A DNA stretch of 64,000 nt from CANRPC01 sp964456095 (GTDB lineage: Bacteria > Bacillota_I > Bacilli_A > RFN20 > CAG-449), in the NCBI GenBank assembly GCA_964456095.1, contig CAYVZF010000002.1:1-64000 (forward strand), in the 5' to 3' direction. A program made the translations under genes and the position numbers. The notes under the pieces were generated by a model, which saw only the letters and a list, made by a program, of their open reading frames with translations, was not told where the DNA came from and did no database searches. The stretch's first letter is position 1. The number at the start of each line of letters is the position of its first letter. This document shows positions 27,575 through 36,875 of this stretch, in pieces.

Positions 27575-28178
27575 AGTTATTATTGTAACTTCTTTTGCCT
27601 CTGATTCTTTAATTGATTTATATAAAAATGAAGCATTAATATGTGTTGAAAAAGGAATTAATAAAGTATTAAATTTTGGATTAAAACCATTACTTTGCGT
27701 TTCAGATTTTGATACATTTAATTATAATGATATTAATAATAAAGGTTTAAATATTATAAAATTACCTTGTGAAAAAGACTATTCAGATACTGAAGAATCT
27801 ATAAAAAAAACTATAGAAATATATGATCCAAAAGAAATAATAATATTATGTTCATTAGAAAAAAGATATGATCATTCTCATTCTTTATTATTACTTTTAA
27901 AAAAATATAAGGATTATGATATTAAACTAATAGATGATAATAACTTTATAAAAGTATTATCAAAAGGAAAATATATAATTAAAAAAGATAAATATAAATA
28001 TTTAGGAGTATTTGGATTCCCTATAGGATTATTATCAATAAAAGGTGTTAAATACGCTGTTGATAATTATTATCTCGATTTTTGTGAAACAAAGGCTATA
28101 TCAAATGATATTATAGAAGATGAAATTGAAATAAATGTTTTATCAGGTGATATTCTTTTAATACTTTCAAAGGATTAA
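27567..28178 (+). CDS. thiN: Thiamine diphosphokinase
   Basis: Transfers pyrophosphate from ATP to thiamine. The 203-residue protein shows a start like the family (VIIVTSFASDSLIDL), VEKGINKVLNFGLKPLLCVSDFDT, PCEKDYSDTEESIK (substrate site) and EKRYDHSHSLLLLL. The sequence is divergent but the motifs and synteny with rsgA-rpe are diagnostic. ATG at 27567 follows GAGGAG at 27551-27556. Confidence 0.88.
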   Translation: MDKVIIVTSFASDSLIDLYKNEALICVEKGINKVLNFGLKPLLCVSDFDTFNYNDINNKGLNIIKLPCEKDYSDTEESIKKTIEIYDPKEIIILCSLEKRYDHSHSLLLLLKKYKDYDIKLIDDNNFIKVLSKGKYIIKKDKYKYLGVFGFPIGLLSIKGVKYAVDNYYLDFCETKAISNDIIEDEIEINVLSGDILLILSKD

Positions 28179-28182
28179 TATT

Positions 28183-28818
28183 ATGGACAATTTACTTATA
28201 TTTTCAATTGGAATTACTATATTTATTTTTACTATTATTATTTCGCTTTTTAACAATAAAAATAATGGCAAATATTCATTTCTTAATCATTTTCCTTTTG
28301 AAATTGCGTGCGATAATAATATTAAAATAATTAATTCTATTATGTTATTTGTTTCTATTATATTAATTGTAGCAAATGTATTTTGCTTTATAATATTTCC
28401 AACTAATCATGTTAATTATTTTCTTTCTAATGTAATAGGAACTTTATTTATAATAGTGTATGTTTTATTTTATTCTCTTTTTTATATTCGATTTGAAAAA
28501 AGTTATTTATTTCATAATATAGTTTCATCATTTTTTGGTTCTATATCTTTAATATTAGATGCTTTTGGCATTTTATATATTTTAAGAAGTGATAATTTTA
28601 ATAAACTATATATTATTATTTATTCGTTATTATTAATTTTTAAAATTGTAACAATAGTATTACTTTTAATCAAAGGATTAAGTGCTAGTGAAAAGATTAT
28701 AAATGAAAATGACATTCAATATAAAAGAAAAAGAATTATAGTTTATTCTGTATATGAATGGATTAATATTCTTTTATTGATTATTACTAATTTAACATAT
28801 TTCATTATTTTAAAATAA
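28183..28818 (+). CDS. Polytopic membrane protein of unknown function
   Basis: A 211-residue protein with about six hydrophobic segments (for example LLIFSIGITIFIFTIIISLF and LLLIITNLTYFIIL). It lies five bases after thiN, so it belongs to the same operon. No charged motifs or recognisable family; no function assigned. Confidence 0.6.
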   Translation: MDNLLIFSIGITIFIFTIIISLFNNKNNGKYSFLNHFPFEIACDNNIKIINSIMLFVSIILIVANVFCFIIFPTNHVNYFLSNVIGTLFIIVYVLFYSLFYIRFEKSYLFHNIVSSFFGSISLILDAFGILYILRSDNFNKLYIIIYSLLLIFKIVTIVLLLIKGLSASEKIINENDIQYKRKRIIVYSVYEWINILLLIITNLTYFIILK

Positions 28819-28826
28819 GTTATAAA

Positions 28827-28848
28827 AAAAACTCCATGATGGAGTTTT
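28827..28848. terminator. Bidirectional terminator between the thiN operon and rpmB
   Basis: The perfect hairpin AAAACTCCATGATGGAGTTTT has T-rich flanks on both strands and lies between convergent genes. Confidence 0.8.
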
Positions 28849-28865
28849 AATTTTATAATTTTATC

Positions 28866-29066
28866 TTAGTCTGCAGTTTTTTCAGCTTTTCTAAGAGTTT
28901 TAATAGCGCGTGCTGATAATTTAATAGTTATAACGCGACCATTTTCATCTACAACTTTACATGGTTGAAGATTTACGTTCCATCTACGGCGTGTTGCTCT
29001 TAATGAGTGAGAACGTTTATTACCGCTTATAGGATGTTTTCCAGTTAAAACACATACTCTTGACAT
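28866..29066 (-). CDS. rpmB: 50S ribosomal protein L28
   Basis: A basic 66-residue protein with CVLTGKHPISGNKRSHSLRATRRRW at the N-terminal half (zinc-less form with a single early Cys) and IKLSARAIKTLRK at the end. It faces away from the rsgA-thiN operon, a common Bacilli arrangement. The ribosome site is GGAGG. Confidence 0.96.
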   Translation of the reverse strand: MSRVCVLTGKHPISGNKRSHSLRATRRRWNVNLQPCKVVDENGRVITIKLSARAIKTLRKAEKTAD

Positions 29067-29111
29067 TGGTACTTGACCTCCTTCAGGCCTTCAAACTAGG
29101 CATACTGCAAT

Positions 29112-29140
29112 AATATAACATTTTTAACATGATAATACAA
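29112..29140 (-). promoter_or_regulatory. Promoter of rpmB
   Basis: On the minus strand TTGTAT and TATATT are 17 bases apart, with TG before the -10. A leader of about 40 bases contains a GGCCTGAAGG segment. Confidence 0.6.
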
Positions 29141-29353
29141 ATATTTTTTAAATTTATAAATATTTTAGTATATGTATTAATGGCTCAAAATAATGTTTTA
29201 GAATAAAACTAGGTTTTAATATGATTAATTTTATTAATTATATTTCGTATTATTTCTTCTTTAAAATTATTTAATAATACTTTTTAATTATATAAATACA
29301 TTCATTTCGATTAATTTCGTTTGATTTATATTAACTTCGATTTTTTGAAAAAT

Positions 29354-29382
29354 TTGAATAAATTAATAATAATTTGTAAGAT
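29354..29382 (+). promoter_or_regulatory. Candidate sigma-A promoter of spo0A
   Basis: TTGAAT at 29354-29359 and TAAGAT at 29377-29382 are 17 bases apart, 28 bases before the spo0A start. The rest of the roughly 200 bases between this and the rpmB promoter is AT-rich with several TTCGATT/TTCGTTT segments (about 29307-29342). I could not assign those to a regulator. Confidence 0.45.
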
Positions 29383-29409
29383 TAAAATGCATTTTAGGAA
29401 AGGAAATAT

Positions 29410-30186
29410 ATGAAAAAAATATTTATTATTGATAACGATGAAAATTTTATAAGAGAATTAAAGGACAGTTTGAATAATTTATCAAATTACAAGTTAATGG
29501 GTGTTTCAAATGACGGGAATAATATTATAGAAAAATTAAGAAATATTAAAGAAATAGATTTTTTATTAATTAATACACTTATTCCACTTGTTGATGGATT
29601 AAATTTACTCAGAAACATAAAAAATGAAAGTGAAATTATGATAAAGCATATTATTATTGTTCAATATTTTGTTAATGAATATGTAATTAATTCATATAAA
29701 GATTTTAATGTTGATGACTATATAATTAAGCCATGTCATCCTATTACAATTGTTAATCATTTAAAACAATTTGATGGACCACTTGCCTCTATAGAAATTA
29801 CCGAAAATATGTTAAAAGATAATTCTATAGAAAAAAAGATATCATTAATACTTCATGAAGTTGGTATACCCGCACATATAAAAGGATATGTATATTTAAG
29901 AGAAGCTATAAAAAAATGTTATTATTCAAATGAAGGTTATATGGGGAATATAACTAAAAGATTGTATCCAGAAATAGCAAAGGAATTCTTTACAACTGGT
30001 TCTAGAGTTGAAAGAGCGATTAGACATGCAATTGAATTATCATTTAATCGTGGTGATGTAGAGACGATAAATAAAATATTTGGATATAGTATTTCAAAAT
30101 TCAAAGATAAACCTACTAATTCTGAATTTATTTCTATTTTTGCTGATTACTTAAAAATTGATAATAAAGAATCAGTTAATAATTAA
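29410..30186 (+). CDS. spo0A: Sporulation master regulator Spo0A with an altered receiver
   Basis: The 258-residue protein has a receiver domain (1-125) and a highly conserved Spo0A DNA-binding domain (140-250). The latter includes HEVGIPAHIKGYVYLREAI, ITKRLYPEIAK, TTGSRVERAIRHAIE and DKPTNSEF. The receiver is atypical. The phosphoacceptor Asp (D56 in B. subtilis) is Asn55 (LLINTLIPLVDG). The acidic pair near the N-terminus is Asp8-Asn9, and the conserved Thr is Gln85. Lys107 remains. Classical phosphorelay activation is therefore doubtful. The DNA-binding part looks fully functional. The gene is monocistronic with an AGGAAAGGA ribosome site. Confidence 0.93.
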   Translation: MKKIFIIDNDENFIRELKDSLNNLSNYKLMGVSNDGNNIIEKLRNIKEIDFLLINTLIPLVDGLNLLRNIKNESEIMIKHIIIVQYFVNEYVINSYKDFNVDDYIIKPCHPITIVNHLKQFDGPLASIEITENMLKDNSIEKKISLILHEVGIPAHIKGYVYLREAIKKCYYSNEGYMGNITKRLYPEIAKEFFTTGSRVERAIRHAIELSFNRGDVETINKIFGYSISKFKDKPTNSEFISIFADYLKIDNKESVNN

Positions 30187-30307
30187 TTAAGTATTTAACA
30201 AATACTTAGTCACTTGATTATATAATTAACATATAATTAACACATTTATTTTTAAATATTGAATTAATTTATTTTCATTTATATAATTTACTTGAGGTGA
30301 ATAAATA

Positions 30308-32563
30308 ATGTCAAAAAATAAAACTTTAATGATTTTATCATCATTATTATTTTTAGCAATGACTGCATGCGAAATTACTGTTGTTACTCCAAGTGATTAT
30401 AATTCAAATGATTATAGTGCTGGTATTAATTCTGAAGGTGAAGTATCTCAAAGTAGTTCTACATCAAGTGAAGAATCTAATGTTTTTTATAGTTCATCAA
30501 TTGAGGTTAAAAATACTGATGGTAATATTGTATCTAATTCAAATTTTACATTTAATAATTGTAATGCAACTATAGCAACAGAAGGTGGTATAATACCTTA
30601 TGATTCTTATTATGTAATTGGTAATGGAAGTAATGGAGGAAGTTTAACAATTACTTTTTCTAATTCTATTACAATTGATCAAATTGATTTTGATGTATTT
30701 TCCGCGATGTCAAATACATTGACTAGCACAGTATATTATAATGGTTCAAAATCATTTGATTTAACTTTATCAAAAAATAGTTCTTCTAGATATGTTTTTG
30801 ATGAAGCAGTATCTTTATCTTCTTTAAAATTTGTTTCAAATAATTTCAGTGATAAATTAAAATTTAAAGGAATTAGTTTTTCATTACACGAAAGAGTTGG
30901 GGTAACAAGTATAAGTTCAATAAAAGAAAAAACTGTTACTGTTGGAAAAGAATTTACAATTGATGATTGTTATAAAATAGAACCATCTAATGCATTTAAT
31001 AAAGAAGTAACATTATCATGTTCTTCAGATAATGTTGTAATTAGTGGCAAAAATATTAAATGCTTAGTAGAAGGAACATATTATATTAAAGTAACTACTA
31101 TTGATGGGAATTTTGAAACTGAAGTGAAAGTTGTTGCAAACAGCGTTGAAACTTATGACAGTGTTGAAAAATTATCTAGAGATGATACAAGATTCACATA
31201 TGATGATGTATTTTCTTCTGGAGAAACTGAAGGTGTTATACCAAGTATTGGAAGTCCAAATATAATAGTTGTTCCTGTAAATTTTACTGATTTAGTATCT
31301 GTTTATGATTTTAATAATGAACAATCAATTAATAGATTAAATGCAGCTTTTAATGGAACAAATGATGACCATACTAATTCTTATTCTCATTCTTTAAGAA
31401 GTTTTTATAATAAATCAAGTTATGGACTTTTAGATATGAATTTTATAATTAGTGATGTTTTTGTCCCATCATTTAAATCTTCTTCGTTTATTTCAAAAGA
31501 ATCAAGATCTGATGGTGGAGGAACATATGACATCCTAGAAGAATTTTATAAAAAAGGCAAAATTAATGGACAAAGTATTAATTTTAAAGATTCTAAATAT
31601 GATATTAACAATGATGGATTTGTAGATGGAATATGGTTAATCTATAATGATAATCGATCATCAACATCTGATAATTATTGGCCGTATACATATTGGTATT
31701 ATTCTCTTGATAATCAAGGTAATATTTTGGATAGTGATGTTAATTTATCTTGTTATGCAAACTGTAGTGTTTATTTTACATATGAGGATAGTAATGTTGG
31801 TGAAGACTACCACACACTAGTTCATGAAACTGGACATATGTTAGGACTTGATGATTATTATATTACAGATTCAACAAGTGATATGTCTGCGATTGGTGGA
31901 TTAGATATGATGGACTATAATGTTGGAGATCACAATGCATTTTCTAAATATGCATTAAATTGGGTTGAACCTTATTTATTAAAAGATGAAGGAACTATAA
32001 CATTAAAACCATTTGAATCATCTGGTGATTGCTTAATTGTTCCATCGTCATATTTCAATAATTCTGCATTCTCTGAATATCTAATATTTGAATATTATAC
32101 ACCAACTGGGCTTAATGAACTTGATGCTACAAATGCATATCCTAATAGAGATTTATATTTTAGCAAAAATGGTATAAGAATATTCCATGTTGATGCACGT
32201 TTAGCAAAACTTGATTATTCTAATTCTAAAGGATACTATTTTTCAGGATCATATTTAGATATGAATTCATCATCATTATCTGCGAGTGGATATAGTTATT
32301 ATGCCGTTGGTGCTTCAAATACACCATCATATTCATATAATGGATATCATTTAATTGAAGCTGTAACCGCGAATAATGTTAGTACTTATAAAAAATCTTC
32401 AACAAGTAATGCATCATTATTTGTTGATGGTGTATTTAATCCTTCTATATATACATCATTCTTTAAAAATAGTAAAATGCATGATAATTCATCTATAGAA
32501 TATATATTTGAATTTGTTTCAATGAATGATAAAGAATGTACTATAAAAATATCAAAAAAATAA
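30308..32563 (+). CDS. M6-type zinc metalloprotease lipoprotein
   Basis: A 751-residue secreted protein. The N-terminal signal ends in a lipobox-like LAMTAC, followed by a Ser/Thr-rich linker. A beta-rich region (about 60-275) contains a bacterial Ig-like segment. The metalloprotease domain has IIVVPVNFTDL at its start and the zinc motif HETGHMLGLDDYY with His506, Glu507 and His510. This motif and context resemble M6 (immune-inhibitor A-like) peptidases. It probably sits on the outer face of the membrane and cuts extracellular proteins; the substrate is unknown. It is followed by a terminator and by two other surface lipoproteins. Confidence 0.82.
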   Translation: MSKNKTLMILSSLLFLAMTACEITVVTPSDYNSNDYSAGINSEGEVSQSSSTSSEESNVFYSSSIEVKNTDGNIVSNSNFTFNNCNATIATEGGIIPYDSYYVIGNGSNGGSLTITFSNSITIDQIDFDVFSAMSNTLTSTVYYNGSKSFDLTLSKNSSSRYVFDEAVSLSSLKFVSNNFSDKLKFKGISFSLHERVGVTSISSIKEKTVTVGKEFTIDDCYKIEPSNAFNKEVTLSCSSDNVVISGKNIKCLVEGTYYIKVTTIDGNFETEVKVVANSVETYDSVEKLSRDDTRFTYDDVFSSGETEGVIPSIGSPNIIVVPVNFTDLVSVYDFNNEQSINRLNAAFNGTNDDHTNSYSHSLRSFYNKSSYGLLDMNFIISDVFVPSFKSSSFISKESRSDGGGTYDILEEFYKKGKINGQSINFKDSKYDINNDGFVDGIWLIYNDNRSSTSDNYWPYTYWYYSLDNQGNILDSDVNLSCYANCSVYFTYEDSNVGEDYHTLVHETGHMLGLDDYYITDSTSDMSAIGGLDMMDYNVGDHNAFSKYALNWVEPYLLKDEGTITLKPFESSGDCLIVPSSYFNNSAFSEYLIFEYYTPTGLNELDATNAYPNRDLYFSKNGIRIFHVDARLAKLDYSNSKGYYFSGSYLDMNSSSLSASGYSYYAVGASNTPSYSYNGYHLIEAVTANNVSTYKKSSTSNASLFVDGVFNPSIYTSFFKNSKMHDNSSIEYIFEFVSMNDKECTIKISKK

Positions 32564-32583
32564 ATAAAATATAAAAAGTATTT

Positions 32584-32629
32584 AAAAACTGTGAAAAAGG
32601 CTTAGCAAAAGTACTTGCACAGTTTTTTT
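32584..32629 (+). terminator. Terminator of the metalloprotease gene
   Basis: AAAAACTGTG pairs with CACAGTTTTT, and T7 follows. It isolates the promoter at 32644 from upstream transcription. Confidence 0.75.
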
Positions 32630-32643
32630 GTGACATAAAAAAA

Positions 32644-32675
32644 TTGACAAACATTAAACGGGGGGGGGGTATAAT
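32644..32675 (+). promoter_or_regulatory. Promoter with a G10 spacer tract, probably phase-variable
   Basis: A perfect -35 TTGACA (32644-32649) and a perfect -10 TATAAT (32670-32675) are separated by 20 bases. Ten of those are an uninterrupted run of G at 32660-32669. Optimal spacing is 17, so loss of three G would turn it into a consensus promoter. A G10 run in such AT-rich DNA is very unlikely by chance. Slipped-strand changes in spacer homopolymers are an established phase-variation mechanism in other bacteria. It drives the surface lipoprotein pair that starts at 32716. Confidence 0.75.
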
Positions 32676-32715
32676 TTTTATGTAATTATGGATTATATAA
32701 AAACGGAGGGATTAT

Positions 32716-33874
32716 ATGAAAAAAATCATATTTTCAAAAGTTACTTTTATAGTAACTTCACTTATTTCATGTAGTACATTTTTATTTAGTTGTTCTAGTG
32801 ATAAAAATGTTCATATATCAACTAAAGAAGATTTATTGTTGCTTTCTAATGGTGGAAATTTTGTTTTAGATAATGACATTGATTGTGAAGGTTATTCATT
32901 ATACGGTATTCGTGATTTTGCTGGGACGATTGATGGGAATGGTCATGTAATAAAGAATGTTAATTTTATTGCTAAAGATGGTACTAATTCATTTGGTTTT
33001 ATTGCAAACACTTCAAATAAGGTGACTATAAAAAATTTTGGTATTGAAAATTTTACTATTAATACAAATTTAGCTTCATCTAACAATCAAGTATATGTTG
33101 GTGGTTTAGTTGCTTTTAGTACTCGAGATATAATGATTGAAAACTGCTATGTTCAAGGAAATATTAATGTTGATGTTAACTCTTCAAAAATACGTGTAGG
33201 TGGATTTANNNNNNNNNNNNNNNNNNNNNNNNNNNNNNNNNNNNNNNNNNNNNNNNNNNNNNNNNNNNNNNNNNNNNNNNNNNNNNNNNNNNNNNNNNNN
33301 NNNNNNNNTAGGTGGATTTAAAGGTCATGGTGGTGATAGTTCTTGTGTTATGAAAAATGATATTTTCATAGGCTCTATTAATGTAAATAGTTCATTAGAA
33401 GGTTCTGTTGGTGCTAAAGTTGTTGTTGGTGGTCTTGTTGGAGATTCAATAGTGGAACAAGAATGCTGCTTATCATTACCTAAAATCATATGTAATTCAT
33501 GGATGAATGAAAATGTGGGAGCATTTACTAATATTAAAGCTGGCGCTATGGTAGGTGTTAAATATACAGTTAGTAAATTTGACTATTGTTATTGGTGCGA
33601 CTATGATGATAGTAATATAGATGAAAAAGAACGTGGGATACGCTGCACAAAACGTGATGTTAAATTTAATTTAAGTGGTATTAATGTATGTATGGATAAA
33701 AGTGAAATGTTACAAAAATCATTTATGACAGGAGATTATAATTTTACTGATTTAAATGGTAATACAGTATATTGCTTTTTGGATTTTGATGATAGTATCT
33801 GGAATTATGGATATTTTAAAGAAGATGGTTGTTTTATAAATCCAAGTTTAAAAATATTTGAGGAGAATAATTAA
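32716..33874 (+). CDS. GLUG-repeat surface lipoprotein, interrupted by an assembly gap
   Basis: The N-terminus is a signal with Cys-containing lipobox segments (LISCSTFLFSC). The mature part holds repeated beta-helix-like units of the type VGGLVAFS..IENCYV, IRVGGF and VVVGGLVGDS, as in GLUG-motif surface proteins. The gap at 33209-33308 splits the frame. The left part (32716-33208) and right part (33309-33874) end and begin with the same 12 bases. Merging them over that overlap gives one open frame of 348 codons, so this is annotated as one gene. The start follows GGAGGG. It is probably an adhesin or surface antigen; the ligand is unknown. Confidence 0.7.
33209..33308. other. Assembly gap (100 N)
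   Basis: A run of exactly 100 N, the usual placeholder for unknown length. Both flanks carry TAGGTGGATTTA, so the contig ends may overlap and the gap may be artificial. Confidence 0.98.
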
Positions 33875-33876
33875 TT

Positions 33877-35532
33877 ATGAAAGAAAATAAAAGAAAAGTT
33901 TTAGCAAAAATATTTAGTATATTTATAGTGGCATTTTCAAGTTTATTTGTATTTGAAAGTTGCAATAGTGTTTTCCCTAAAAATGTGTCTAATTCAGAAG
34001 AATTTTACGATGCAACAAAAGGTTCGGTAAAGAAATATTATTATTATACTCCGTCATCTACTGATATTAATATAACAAGTGATTTTATAATGAGAACAGG
34101 TGATGATTTCTTTGCTTTTAAATTAGATAGTAAAGCTCATCTTTCTGATGGTAAAACATTAGTTAAAGGAATAATGTTAGAAAATATGACTTTAAATGGA
34201 AATGGATATACAATAACTATAAAAGGTGAAACTAATGGTTATCTTGGAAAATATAATACATTTTTATGGAATATATCTAATTGTACAATTAAAAATTTAA
34301 ACATTGTCTATGATCTTGATTTTTCAATTAATGGTACAGATGGTTCATTTTTTGGTGGTTTAGTTGCTAATTCAAAGGATTCGACTATTGAAAATTGTTC
34401 CGTTACATATAGCCATGATACAGATATTTCTTTTATGACTGATAGTTATGGTTTCCATAATAGTGGATTTGGTGGTATTGTTGGCTCTTCATCAAATACA
34501 ACAATTAATAATTGCAAAGTTAATGGAAATTTATTAGGTACAGCAGGTTATTTTGGTGGAATAACTGGAACAATAGATAAAGAATCTATTATTAAAAATT
34601 CACAATTCAATGGATCAATTGAAACAAAAAATATGGAAGAGTGTTTTGTAGGTGGCTTAAGTGGTTATTCTGCAGGAAGTATATATTCATCAAAGGTAAC
34701 TGCAGATTATTTAAAATTTGTTGGAAAACCACAAGGACATCGTTCAAGGACTTCTTCTTGTGGTGGTCTTGTAGGAAAGTTAACTGGGAAATTAAATGAC
34801 TGTTATATTGATATTAATGAAAATGGTTATCTATGTGCAGAAAGTATTGCAAATGGTTTATTTTTAACGACAGTACAAGCAGGTGGAATTGTAGGGGAAA
34901 CAGTAGAAGGGTCTATAATAAAAAATATTTATATAGATGGTAGTTTTGATAATATGGCTAACATTCAATTTGCTGACCCAAAAAGAGAAATTAAACTAGG
35001 TGTTTTTAATAATAATTCAACTAGTGTATCTAATATCTATTTTGTAGATGATAATTATTATTATAATTATGAAGATACTTTCACTAGTACTCGCGAAGAA
35101 ACAGAAAGTGGTTATAAGTTTTATGGGGAAATGCATAATGAAAATGTAGTAGTAGAAGTTATTTGTAAATCAAATTATGATGAAGAAAATGATATTACTA
35201 CTTATGATAAGACAATTACACGTAGTATTAAATTAACAATTGGTAATGATGTTTTTGATTTAGAAAGAACAAATATTCTTACTGATTCAATTTATTATGG
35301 CGATACATTTGATACTCATGAGTACTCTGTAATATTAGATACAATAGATGAAATTACTTATCAAATAAAGGTGATAAAAGAAATACGTTTTGTATCAGAA
35401 GGGAAAATATCTTTTGTTGCATCATACAGTGATATAGATTTTGAAATAGGTGAAAATATTATTGGTGGAACAGAAAATTATTGGAAGTTTGATTTAAATA
35501 CTAATAAACCATTATTAAAATCTATTGATTAA
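33877..35532 (+). CDS. GLUG-repeat surface lipoprotein
   Basis: A 551-residue secreted protein starting two bases after the previous stop, so it shares the G10 promoter. The signal segment IFIVAFSSLFVFESC ends at a plausible lipobox Cys. At least six related units follow (FGGLVANS, FGGIVGSS, FGGITGTI, VGGLSGYS, CGGLVGKL, AGGIVGET), each followed by a short strand such as STIENCSV. They suggest a right-handed beta-helix of GLUG type. The last 150 residues are a different, beta-rich domain. Probably an adhesin-like surface protein. Confidence 0.72.
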   Translation: MKENKRKVLAKIFSIFIVAFSSLFVFESCNSVFPKNVSNSEEFYDATKGSVKKYYYYTPSSTDINITSDFIMRTGDDFFAFKLDSKAHLSDGKTLVKGIMLENMTLNGNGYTITIKGETNGYLGKYNTFLWNISNCTIKNLNIVYDLDFSINGTDGSFFGGLVANSKDSTIENCSVTYSHDTDISFMTDSYGFHNSGFGGIVGSSSNTTINNCKVNGNLLGTAGYFGGITGTIDKESIIKNSQFNGSIETKNMEECFVGGLSGYSAGSIYSSKVTADYLKFVGKPQGHRSRTSSCGGLVGKLTGKLNDCYIDINENGYLCAESIANGLFLTTVQAGGIVGETVEGSIIKNIYIDGSFDNMANIQFADPKREIKLGVFNNNSTSVSNIYFVDDNYYYNYEDTFTSTREETESGYKFYGEMHNENVVVEVICKSNYDEENDITTYDKTITRSIKLTIGNDVFDLERTNILTDSIYYGDTFDTHEYSVILDTIDEITYQIKVIKEIRFVSEGKISFVASYSDIDFEIGENIIGGTENYWKFDLNTNKPLLKSID

Positions 35533-35553
35533 ATTTTAGTATTTATAGAATAA

Positions 35554-35580
35554 TAAAAAAAGACATCTAAAAAGATGCCT
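35554..35580 (-). terminator. Terminator of the alcohol dehydrogenase unit
   Basis: On the minus strand GGCATCT-TTTT-AGATGTC is followed by T7. Confidence 0.65.
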
Positions 35581-35591
35581 AACTAATAAAA

Positions 35592-35627
35592 TAAAAGGAC
35601 TAATAATTAAAACAAGTCCTTTTTTTG
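35592..35627 (+). terminator. Terminator of the lipoprotein operon
   Basis: AAAAGGACT pairs with AGTCCTTTT across an AT-rich loop and T7 follows. The two terminators here separate convergent units. Confidence 0.75.
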
Positions 35628-35640
35628 CTTTTAAAAATGA

Positions 35641-36861
35641 TTAAGTATTAATATTATTCGATCCATTTTTTAATTCTTTTAAAATCTCTTTTAATTCATC
35701 AACAGTTAATATTTTTGGGACAGGATAAAATGGATTTGCTTCTTTATAACTATGCAAAGCTAAGTTATTTATATCTTCATCTTCTATTACTTTAATAGTA
35801 GAAGGAATATTTAATTTACTATTTAAATCCTCAATAGCTTTAATAAATAATAAAGCATTTTCTTTATACTTTTTCTTTTCATTTGATATTTCTAATAAAA
35901 CTGCTAAATTACTTAATTTTTTATAAACACTTTTACCATATTTTCTAAGCATTATAGGCAAAATAATAGCGTTTGTTTGACCATGACTGACATTATATTT
36001 GCCACCTAAAGCATGAGATAATGCATGCACATAACCGACATAACTTTTAGTAATTGCACTTCCTGCATAATATGAACCAAGTAACATATTTTTCCTTGCT
36101 TCGATATTAGTGGGCTCATTATACGCCACTAATAAGTTGTTATAAATTAATTTTATCGCTTTTAAAGATGCTTCTTTTGAAGATTTATATAATGATTTAC
36201 CTATATATGCTTCTATAGCATGAGTTAATGCATCCATTCCCGTTGTAGCGGTTGTATATGGTGATAAACTGATAGTATATTTATAATCTAATAACGCATA
36301 TTTTGGCATTAAAGAATAATCCGTAATAGCGTATTTTGTATTATTTTTATGATCTGAAATAACTGCAGCAACGGTTGTTTCGGACCCACTTCCACTTGTT
36401 GTAGGGACCGCAATTAGTAAAGGTATTTCTTTTCTTATTTTTAATAATCCTTTCATTTTGCTTACTGACTTATTAGGGCAAACCGATCTTGCTCCAACGA
36501 TTTTAGCTAAATCGAGTTTACTTCCTCCACCAATAGCAATAATTGAATCACATTTTAATTCGTTATATATTTTAAGCGCTGTTTCAACTTCATCAATTGT
36601 AGGATTAAATGATACATTGCTAAAGAATGTAAAATTGATGTTTTCTTGTTTTAATTTGTTTTCAAATTCATTTAAAATGCCTGTTTTTTTAAGTGTTCCA
36701 GATACAACTATAAAAGTATTTTGTTTGTTATTTTCTTTTAATACTTTAATTAATTCTAATTCACTATTAAGAATTTTTGGAAATTTTATAGGCATAAAAG
36801 GCACAACACATTTTAAAACAAATTGATATGATCTATAATAAATCTTTTTAAAAATATTCAT
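35641..36861 (-). CDS. Iron-containing alcohol dehydrogenase
   Basis: NAD(P)-dependent group III dehydrogenase. The 406-residue protein has the nucleotide motif GGGSKLDLAK, PTTSGSGSETT, and iron ligands in TGMDALTHAIEAY, HALSHALGG and VSHGQTN. All ligands are present. The substrate is not readable from sequence; butanol, propanediol or lactaldehyde types are possible. It is the last gene of a three-gene minus-strand unit with the two zinc-ribbon proteins (14 bases spacing). Confidence 0.92.
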   Translation of the reverse strand: MNIFKKIYYRSYQFVLKCVVPFMPIKFPKILNSELELIKVLKENNKQNTFIVVSGTLKKTGILNEFENKLKQENINFTFFSNVSFNPTIDEVETALKIYNELKCDSIIAIGGGSKLDLAKIVGARSVCPNKSVSKMKGLLKIRKEIPLLIAVPTTSGSGSETTVAAVISDHKNNTKYAITDYSLMPKYALLDYKYTISLSPYTTATTGMDALTHAIEAYIGKSLYKSSKEASLKAIKLIYNNLLVAYNEPTNIEARKNMLLGSYYAGSAITKSYVGYVHALSHALGGKYNVSHGQTNAIILPIMLRKYGKSVYKKLSNLAVLLEISNEKKKYKENALLFIKAIEDLNSKLNIPSTIKVIEDEDINNLALHSYKEANPFYPVPKILTVDELKEILKELKNGSNNINT

Positions 36862-36875
36862 GTTACCCCTTATTT

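Noticed and set aside
29300..29350. Repeated TTCGATT/TTCGTTT before spo0A as Spo0A boxes
   Set aside because: They do not match the TTTGTCGAA-type box well enough and may be AT-rich chance.
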